Shown in pieces: positions 6,644 through 11,918 of a stretch of 11,918 bases of DNA (positions are counted from its first letter, which is position 1; every line of letters begins with the position of its first letter). Below the pieces are notes generated by a model, which was given only the letters and a program-made list of their open reading frames with translations, searched no databases and had not been told where the DNA came from. Source of the stretch: Inquilinus sp039594555 (GTDB taxonomy: Bacteria; Pseudomonadota; Alphaproteobacteria; DSM-16000; Inquilinaceae); NCBI RefSeq assembly GCF_039594555.1, contig NZ_JBCNNF010000207.1, positions 1-11,918 of the forward strand, given 5' to 3'. Position numbers and translations under genes: made by a program.

Positions 6644-9600
6644 TCAGGCCGCGAGCTGGTTGAAGGTGACGTCCACCCAATAATTGGTCTTGTTGAACGA
6701 ATTCGTCGGAAAGGCGTCGCTCGCGCTGTAGGCGTAGACACCATTGCCTCCGCCTGACGCGTCCGACAGCGCGCTGAGATGACCATTGATGACGCCCGAT
6801 CCGAAGAAGTCTCCGGTCGCGGCGTAGTGACCGTTGCTGTGATAGGCCGCGATATAGGTGGTGTTCGCCGCGATCGAGACCGGCTGGGAGAGGTTGACGG
6901 TCTGCCACCCGCTGGCGGTTTCACCGGCGGACACCGCGCTGGCGAGCAGTGTGCCGCTGCTCGACCAGAGATCGACGGTGTGCGGCCCGGTGTCCCCGGT
7001 TCCCTTGTAGAACTGGATCGCGGAGATCGTGCCCGCGACATCGGACTGGAACTTCATGCCGAGTTCCACCGGGCTGGGATCGTTCACGTTCGTATTGGCC
7101 GGCGTGCTCGAAGCCGAGAACAGGGTCTGGGTGGTGCTGGGTGCCGTCACGACAAGGGAGACATTGGCGCTGGCGGTACCGCCATGGCCGTCGGTGATGC
7201 TGTAGGTGAAGCCGGCGTTTCCGGTGTAGCCGCTGGTCGGGGTGAAGGTGATGGTGTTGCTGGCGGAGTCGAAGCCGACCGTGCCGTTGGTCGGGGCGGA
7301 GACCTGGGTGATGCTCAGCGGATAGCCGTTCGGGTCGGTGTCGTTGGCCAGGAGCGCCGAGGCGGAGATGGTCAGCGGCGCGTTCTCGGTGGCGGTGAAG
7401 CCGCTGTCGTTGTTGGCCACCGGCGGTTGGGAGGTGAGCGAGCTGAAGGTGACGTCGACCCAGTAGTTCGTGGCGTTGTAGGTGCTGGTGGGGAAGGGGC
7501 TGCCGGTGCCGTAGGTGTAGACGCCGTTGCCGCCGCTGGAGCCGCTGGCCGGCGCCGTCAGCGGTCCGCTCGAATGGGCGCTGGCGAAGTAGTTGCTGTC
7601 GGCGGAGTAGAAGCCATTCGTGCTGTAGCCGGCGACATAGGTGGTGCCGGCGGCGATGTGGACGGGGTTGGAGAAGGTGACGGTCTGCCAGCCGCTCGCT
7701 GTCTCGCCGGTGAAGGTGGCGCTGGCCAGGAGCGTCCCGGTGCTGGTCCACAGTGAGCCGACATGCGGGCCGGTGTTCTGCGCGCCCTTGTAGAAGCGGA
7801 TGCCGGTGATCGTGCCGCCGGTCGAGGCGCTGAACTTCACGCCGAGCTCGACCGGGTTGAAGTCGACGACAGTGACGGTGCCAGGCGTGGTGCTGCCGGG
7901 GAACAGGCTGAAGGTCGTGCCTGGCGCATAGACCGACAGGCTGACATTTGCCGATGCCGTGCTGGAGCCATCGGACATGGTGTAGGTGAAGCTGGCCGGC
8001 CCGGCATAGTTGGCATTCGGCGTGAAGGTGACGGTGTTGCTGCTGGCATTGAAGCTCACCGAACCGTTCGTGGCCCCGCTGACGCCGACGATCGTCAGGG
8101 TGTCGCCATCGGGATCCGAGTCATTGGCCAGGAGGGCCGACGCCGCGATCGTCAGCGCGGTGTTCTCCGGCGTGACGAAGCCGGAATCCGCCACCGCCGT
8201 TGGCGGCAGTTGCGAGCCGGACGGCACAAACAGCACATCGACCCAGTAGTTCGATGCGCCGAAGCTGGAGGTCGGCATCACGCCCGAACTGTAGGTGTAG
8301 ACGCCGGCATTCGCGGCCGTGGACAGGGCGCCGTTCGTCCGCGCCGCGGTGAAGAAGTTGCTGTCGACCGGATAATGGCCGTGGCTGAGATAGCTCGCCA
8401 CATAGGTGGCTCCGGCCGTGATCGACAGGGGGCTGGAGAATGTCAGCGTCTGCCAGCCGCTGGCGCTCTCTCCGGTGAAGGTCCCGGTCGCGAGGACGGT
8501 TCCCGAGCTGCTCCATAAGGTCCCGGTATGGGTCCCGATATCGTTGATGCCCTTGTAGAACCGGATCCCCATCACGAGCCCGGATGTGGAGGCGGTGAAC
8601 CTGACGCCGAGCTGGACCGAGTTGTTGTCCCCGGAATCGAGATTGCTGGATGCGGTGGTGTTGACCACGACGTCGCCGGGCGACTTCGTGAAGAGGCTCT
8701 GATTGGGGGACGAGGACGCGCTCACCGTCGTCGCGTCGCTCGGCTTCTCCACATTGGCCCAGTCGTCGGTGGCGCGCGTTTCGATCGTGTAGCTTCCGGC
8801 GGAGGGGACGATCCAGCTGTAGGTCCAGCTGCTGAACCCGGTCGCCCTGTTCCAGGTCTTGCCGCCATCGGTCGAGATCTCGACCATGGCAATCCGGCCA
8901 CCGCCCGCATCCGTCGCCGTGCCGCTGATCGTGACCGTCTGGTCGGCGGCCAGTGCCCCGCCCGAGCCGATGCTGATGATGGTCGATGTCGGTGGTGCGT
9001 GGTCGGTCGACGCGGTCGCCAGGACCAGGCTGGCGGTCAGTGTCTGCGGCTGGACCCCCATCTCGGCGAAGAGATTGACCATCGCCTGCTGGACGTTGGG
9101 ATCGGCGGGCGTGGCCTCGTTGGCATGGTTGGAGCTCAGCCCCCACGACCAGTAGACGGTGCCGGCGCCGAAGACCAGCGCGCCGCTGGTGGGATCCCGG
9201 TAGAGGGTCAGATTGTGTGTCGCGGTGCCGGCGCCGATCTGGGCGGCATAGTCGAGCAGCAAGGTCGAGACGCCGAGCGTGGTCGAGGACAGGTCGATCA
9301 GGCCGGCAGGCCGGAAGCCGTTGTTGGAGTTCGTATCCCACTCGTAGCCCAGCAGGTTGGGGATCAGCGAGCCGGTCTGCCCCGGCTGCAGGTTGGCGAT
9401 GCTTGTGTTGGTCCAGAAACCGAATTTCGACAGGCTATAGGGGATGGTGATGGTGTCGAGCTGGTAGGCGTCGACGTTGAAGATGGTGCCGGTCAGCGCG
9501 TTCTCCGGCTGGTCCGGGCCGTAGACCGGGTCGCGGAAGGTCGATGCGCCGCCCCCGCTCGTGCCGTTGGGGTTGAGCTGGGCGCCGGACCAGGGATCCT

Positions 9601-11257
9601 TGTATTCGACGATGGTGCGATACGGCGTGGCGCTGGCATCGAGGCTGGGGGCATAGGCGATGTTCCAGAACATCTCGTTGCCGCTCAGGAAGGCGAGGCT
9701 GACGCCGGCATCCGCGGCCGCTTGGACGTTGGCCCGCTGGGCCGACGACCAGTATTCGTCGTGCCCGACATCCATGTAGACCTTGCTGTTGAGGAGCAGG
9801 GAGCCATTGCGGGCCGCATCGATGCCCGAGATATAGCTGACGTCGTAGCCGTTCTGTTCCAGCCAATAGATGGCGGGAAACTCCGCACCGAAGACGAAAT
9901 CCTGCGGCCCGGCCTCGTTGTTGGTGGAGTTGACGACGACCGGCCGGTTGTAGCTGACCGCGTAGGCCCGGTCGCTCGCGAGCCCGTCCGGTCCCTGATA
10001 GAGGTTGTAGCCACCCCAGGGGTTGTAGGCCTCCCAGGTCTGGTCAGCTGTCTGGAAGGTGATCCCCGAGGTGCGCCCGTCGTTGCGGACGATGAAGGGG
10101 ATCATGTTCTCCCCTGTCGTGCCGTCCTCGCGCGTCAGCTTGGCGAAATAGACGCCCGACACGGCATCCGACGGCACGGCCCAGGATGCGGAGACCGACC
10201 AGTTCCCGGCATCCACCTCGCGCGTCGACGAATTGAAGAGAGGATCCGGCTGCACCTGGGCGGATGACAGTTGCCGGTCCATCGTTGCGACCAGCCGCGC
10301 CCCGTCACCCCCATAGTAACCCAGGCGATAGATATCGATGCGGTAGTGGGTGGAATCGGTATCGATCTTGAAATTGATCGTCTGGCTGGCATTGACGCTG
10401 ATGTTGTCGGCAAAGCCTTCGATGTTGCTGTCCCCGACCCCCGCGATGCTGCCGTGAATTCCCCAGACGCTGACGGGCGTTCCCTGCTTCTGATTCTCCA
10501 GCGTGACCGGATTGGACGTCGAGGTCGTGGCGGAAGACGGCGTCGATTGCAGCGTGATGATCTCGCCGACAGGCGATGTCGTCGGCGCGGCTGCGCTTGT
10601 CAGCGGCGCGGTGCTCAGGGCCGGCGCGGTCTGTGTGGAGGCTGTTGGAACTTCTGTCCCGCTGAACGGTCCGGTCAGGGTCGTCGAGACCGGGAGGAGG
10701 CTGGCCGCGCCTCCAGGCAGAATGCCTTCGGCGGCCGGCAGGGATGCGAGCGGAGAGCGGGTCAGGCCGGCGGGCGTTACCGGCGTGTCGACCCGGGATT
10801 CGGAAACGGGCCGGGGAGCGGCCGCCGAAGGCTGGTTGGCGATCGGCATTGCCGGACCGCGGGTCGGGCCGGAGCTCTCGGTAAGGTCCGGCAATGTCGC
10901 CGGCCCGAGATGGGGCGTGTTGGGCCGCGCCTTCCCCACGGGTCCATCTGCGCCGAGGGAAATGGGCTCGATTGCAGCCAGGGGGGAGCTCGGCTGTGCG
11001 TCAGGGGGTGGAGGCGCAACAGGGCTGATCGGCCGGGCGGGAATGGCGAGGCTTGCGAGCAGGGCCAAAGCCGTTGGGCCGGGGGCTTGGCGTAGAGGCT
11101 CGGCGGCATCGCCGTCACTCTGAAAGGACGGTTCCTCCAGCAACGTCTTGGCTTCGTGCAAGCCAAACGCGACGGCGGGGAGAACAAAGCCGGCGGCCAC
11201 GACGGAATCATCCTGGTCCTGGATGGCCGCGCGATACCCCGATCTCCTGATATCCAT
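6644..11257 (-). CDS. Large modular protein: N,N-dimethylformamidase large-subunit-like domain, Ig-like, DUF4082 x3 and cadherin-like x2
   Basis: About 1,537 aa from the ATG at 11257. Residues 1-250 are low-complexity, rich in Pro, Ala, Ser and Thr. Residues about 251-741 resemble the N,N-dimethylformamidase beta-subunit family (RIDIYRLGYYGGDGAR, NPWGGYNLYQ, then GHDEYW at 498-503, GNEMFWN at 526-532, LLGYEWD at 635-641, and GAGTVYWSWGL). An Ig-like domain (about 746-849) contains VEISTDGGKTWNRA. Three DUF4082-type domains follow (about 853-1011, 1114-1271, 1375-1537), each with GI-F-KG or AIQFYKG, SGWQT and NYWVDV segments, separated by two cadherin/Big_9-type domains (about 1019-1111, 1278-1372) containing SALLANDSDPDGD and SALLANDTDPNG. 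Architecture suggests an extracellular matrix or surface protein, but no standard Sec signal peptide, anchor or RTX repeat is visible. Whether the amidase-like domain is active is unknown. The frame extends to an ATG at 11374, but GAGG 6 nt before 11257 favours the shorter start. Confidence 0.88.
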   Translation of the reverse strand: MDIRRSGYRAAIQDQDDSVVAAGFVLPAVAFGLHEAKTLLEEPSFQSDGDAAEPLRQAPGPTALALLASLAIPARPISPVAPPPPDAQPSSPLAAIEPISLGADGPVGKARPNTPHLGPATLPDLTESSGPTRGPAMPIANQPSAAAPRPVSESRVDTPVTPAGLTRSPLASLPAAEGILPGGAASLLPVSTTLTGPFSGTEVPTASTQTAPALSTAPLTSAAAPTTSPVGEIITLQSTPSSATTSTSNPVTLENQKQGTPVSVWGIHGSIAGVGDSNIEGFADNISVNASQTINFKIDTDSTHYRIDIYRLGYYGGDGARLVATMDRQLSSAQVQPDPLFNSSTREVDAGNWSVSASWAVPSDAVSGVYFAKLTREDGTTGENMIPFIVRNDGRTSGITFQTADQTWEAYNPWGGYNLYQGPDGLASDRAYAVSYNRPVVVNSTNNEAGPQDFVFGAEFPAIYWLEQNGYDVSYISGIDAARNGSLLLNSKVYMDVGHDEYWSSAQRANVQAAADAGVSLAFLSGNEMFWNIAYAPSLDASATPYRTIVEYKDPWSGAQLNPNGTSGGGASTFRDPVYGPDQPENALTGTIFNVDAYQLDTITIPYSLSKFGFWTNTSIANLQPGQTGSLIPNLLGYEWDTNSNNGFRPAGLIDLSSTTLGVSTLLLDYAAQIGAGTATHNLTLYRDPTSGALVFGAGTVYWSWGLSSNHANEATPADPNVQQAMVNLFAEMGVQPQTLTASLVLATASTDHAPPTSTIISIGSGGALAADQTVTISGTATDAGGGRIAMVEISTDGGKTWNRATGFSSWTYSWIVPSAGSYTIETRATDDWANVEKPSDATTVSASSSPNQSLFTKSPGDVVVNTTASSNLDSGDNNSVQLGVRFTASTSGLVMGIRFYKGINDIGTHTGTLWSSSGTVLATGTFTGESASGWQTLTFSSPLSITAGATYVASYLSHGHYPVDSNFFTAARTNGALSTAANAGVYTYSSGVMPTSSFGASNYWVDVLFVPSGSQLPPTAVADSGFVTPENTALTIAASALLANDSDPDGDTLTIVGVSGATNGSVSFNASSNTVTFTPNANYAGPASFTYTMSDGSSTASANVSLSVYAPGTTFSLFPGSTTPGTVTVVDFNPVELGVKFSASTGGTITGIRFYKGAQNTGPHVGSLWTSTGTLLASATFTGETASGWQTVTFSNPVHIAAGTTYVAGYSTNGFYSADSNYFASAHSSGPLTAPASGSSGGNGVYTYGTGSPFPTSTYNATNYWVDVTFSSLTSQPPVANNDSGFTATENAPLTISASALLANDTDPNGYPLSITQVSAPTNGTVGFDSASNTITFTPTSGYTGNAGFTYSITDGHGGTASANVSLVVTAPSTTQTLFSASSTPANTNVNDPSPVELGMKFQSDVAGTISAIQFYKGTGDTGPHTVDLWSSSGTLLASAVSAGETASGWQTVNLSQPVSIAANTTYIAAYHSNGHYAATGDFFGSGVINGHLSALSDASGGGNGVYAYSASDAFPTNSFNKTNYWVDVTFNQLAA
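6647..8701 (-). repeat. Protein-level tandem repeat: DUF4082 units alternating with cadherin-like units
   Basis: Within the large gene, DUF4082-type copies lie at about 8225-8701, 7445-7918 and 6647-7135, and cadherin-like copies at about 7925-8203 and 7142-7426. The start-to-start distance is about 261-263 codons. Repeated marks are SLF or TLF at the start, LG-(V/M)-(R/K)-F, SGWQT, and SNYWVDVLF, TNYWVDVTF and TNYWVDVTF at the ends. Copies two and three share the GGNGVY insertion that copy one lacks, so they look more closely related. The DNA is clearly diverged, so the duplications are not recent. Confidence 0.85.
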
Positions 11258-11263
11258 GCCCAG

Positions 11264-11267
11264 CCTC
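11264..11267 (-). promoter_or_regulatory. Ribosome binding site GAGG of the large modular gene
   Basis: The reverse strand reads GTGAGGCTGGGCATG, with GAGG 6 nt before the ATG at 11257. The extra 39 residues from the ATG at 11374 are Arg/Ser-rich and look like untranslated sequence read through, which supports the downstream start. Confidence 0.5.
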
Positions 11268-11373
11268 ACGCTGCTGAAAGCGGGCGGAGAGCGCCGCTCA
11301 GGCTGAACAGTGTCCCTCATCACGGACTGCCGCCCCATTCGGCCAGATGGAATTCCTCGAGCCGTTCGGCACA

Positions 11374-11511
11374 TCAGAAGGCATGAGCCCGATACCGCGC
11401 AGGTGTAGGGGACACGCCCTTGGGGTGGGTGACCGCAGGCGACTGACGCAGCCGGACTTCGGCGACCGCGAAGCTGCGCCGCCCATGTTCGGTGGCCTTG
11501 ATGATGCCCAT
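11374..11511 (-). CDS. Doubtful 45-aa ORF ending in TGATG overlap with the longer frame of the large gene
   Basis: An ATG at 11511 opens a 45-codon frame (starting MGIIKATEHGRRSFAVAEVR) that stops at 11376-11374. That TGA shares its A with the ATG at 11374 of the extended large frame, giving TGATG. The ribosome site is weak (GAAG only) and no family is recognised. It could be a leader peptide, a remnant, or chance. Confidence 0.15.
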   Translation of the reverse strand: MGIIKATEHGRRSFAVAEVRLRQSPAVTHPKGVSPTPARYRAHAF

Positions 11512-11669
11512 CGAGCTTCGGCAGCGGATCGAGGCGCGCTCAGCACGGACGACAGGAATTGGTCGAGCGTGTACTCCTTCTCGTCATGGCCACCGCCCGG
11601 GAAGAAGGCCGCGCGGGCGGGCCGAGCGCCTCCAGCTGATCGGCGCCCTTCTCACGGGTGACGGCAGCG

Positions 11670-11918
11670 TCAGAGGAAGCCGCCCTCCTTCAGATAGGCC
11701 GTGGCGACCGCCTCGATCGATTTCTTCTGCACGTCGACCTCGCCGTTCAGGCGCTGCATCGTCGCATCGTCCAGGCGGGTGGCGAGGCTCTCGAGCAGCG
11801 GCTTGAGGTCGGGATGGGCGTCCAGCACGTCCTTCCGCACCACCGGGACGAGGGCGTAGTTGGGGAAGAAGCCCTTGTCGTCCTTCAGCAGGATCAGGCC
11901 CATCGCGGCGATGCGGCC
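11670..11918 (-). CDS. Quaternary-amine (glycine betaine/osmoprotectant) ABC transporter substrate-binding protein, C-terminal part
   Basis: Only the last 82 residues are in the window; the frame is open through the right edge. They contain LKDDKGFFPNYALVPVVRKD, then HPDLKPLLESLATRLDD, MQRLNGEVDVQKKS and VATAYLKEGGFL before the TGA at 11672-11670. This is the characteristic C-terminal end of OpuBC/OsmF/YehZ-type periplasmic binding proteins, including the LNGEVDV segment. Family role: the protein delivers glycine betaine, choline or related compounds to an inner-membrane ABC permease. The partner permease and ATPase genes are not in this window. Nothing shown links it to the exopolysaccharide genes; it probably belongs to a separate unit ending here. 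Confidence 0.85.
   Translation of the reverse strand, partial: GRIAAMGLILLKDDKGFFPNYALVPVVRKDVLDAHPDLKPLLESLATRLDDATMQRLNGEVDVQKKSIEAVATAYLKEGGFL

Larger units (their letters stand above)
11258..11669. other. About 410-bp stretch between the binding-protein gene and the large modular gene
   Basis: G+C-rich with no recognised gene. All six frames give Arg/Pro/Ser-rich translations typical of non-coding G+C-rich DNA. Two reverse-strand pieces look slightly more protein-like: a stretch including FFPGGGHDEKEYTLDQFL (about 11535-11610) and the 45-codon frame at 11374-11511. Either could be a remnant of a decayed gene, but I recognise no family. No terminator hairpin with a T-tract was seen after the binding-protein gene. 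Confidence 0.4.

Noticed and set aside
6508..7041. 177-codon minus-strand ORF overlapping the end of the large gene
   Set aside because: Another frame of the DUF4082-coding region; Arg/Ser/Pro-rich with no domain. Its last third lies in unannotated sequence but has no support.
8528..10267. 579-codon plus-strand ORF
   Set aside because: Antisense to the amidase-like and Ig-like part of the large modular protein. Its Gly/Val/Arg/Asp-rich composition is a mirror of the real frame.
1..11918. CRISPR arrays, insertion sequences, tRNA or rRNA genes
   Set aside because: No regularly spaced short repeats, transposase motifs, terminal inverted repeats or RNA-gene-like segments were seen by eye; no structural RNA search could be run.

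Overview
The window is visibly G+C-rich apart from a few A+T-rich intergenic stretches. Its gene families (ExoF-like exporter, ExoP-like co-polymerase/kinase, NarL/LuxR-type and Crp/Fnr-type regulators) fit an alphaproteobacterium, perhaps a Rhodospirillales-like soil or plant-associated one. The taxon is inferred from gene content and composition only.

Every gene I can support lies on the minus strand, so transcription runs from the right edge to the left. From right to left: (1) the C-terminal end of a quaternary-amine (glycine betaine/osmoprotectant type) ABC transporter binding protein, cut by the right edge (11670-11918). (2) About 410 bp with no convincing gene. (3) A very large modular protein (6644-11257, about 1,537 aa) with a Pro/Ala/Ser/Thr-rich N-terminus, an N,N-dimethylformamidase large-subunit-like domain, an Ig-like domain, and three DUF4082-type domains alternating with two cadherin-like (Big_9-type) domains. 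(4) About 620 bp, partly A+T-rich, with a 21-bp near-palindrome and only doubtful small ORFs. (5) A Crp/Fnr-family regulator (5289-6020), followed 80 bp later by a UDP-glucose 4-epimerase (4180-5208). (6) A 388-bp intergenic stretch. (7) A LuxR-type regulator with a degenerate receiver (2994-3791). (8) A Wzz/BY-kinase fusion (707-2908). (9) An outer-membrane polysaccharide export protein cut by the left edge (1-702).

The left half reads as one end of an exopolysaccharide locus. The kinase/co-polymerase and exporter are 4 bp apart and would form the transport complex, the epimerase supplies UDP-galactose-type precursors, and two regulators of different families sit beside them. No glycosyltransferase, flippase or polymerase is visible, so the rest probably lies beyond the left edge or elsewhere. 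The large modular protein may be a matrix or surface protein of the same system, but only adjacency and shared strand support that.

The points most worth a second look are the amidase-like domain inside a repeat-built protein with no clear signal peptide, the regulator whose receiver has lost its phosphorylation residues, and the BY-kinase with an altered Walker B motif and no tyrosine cluster.
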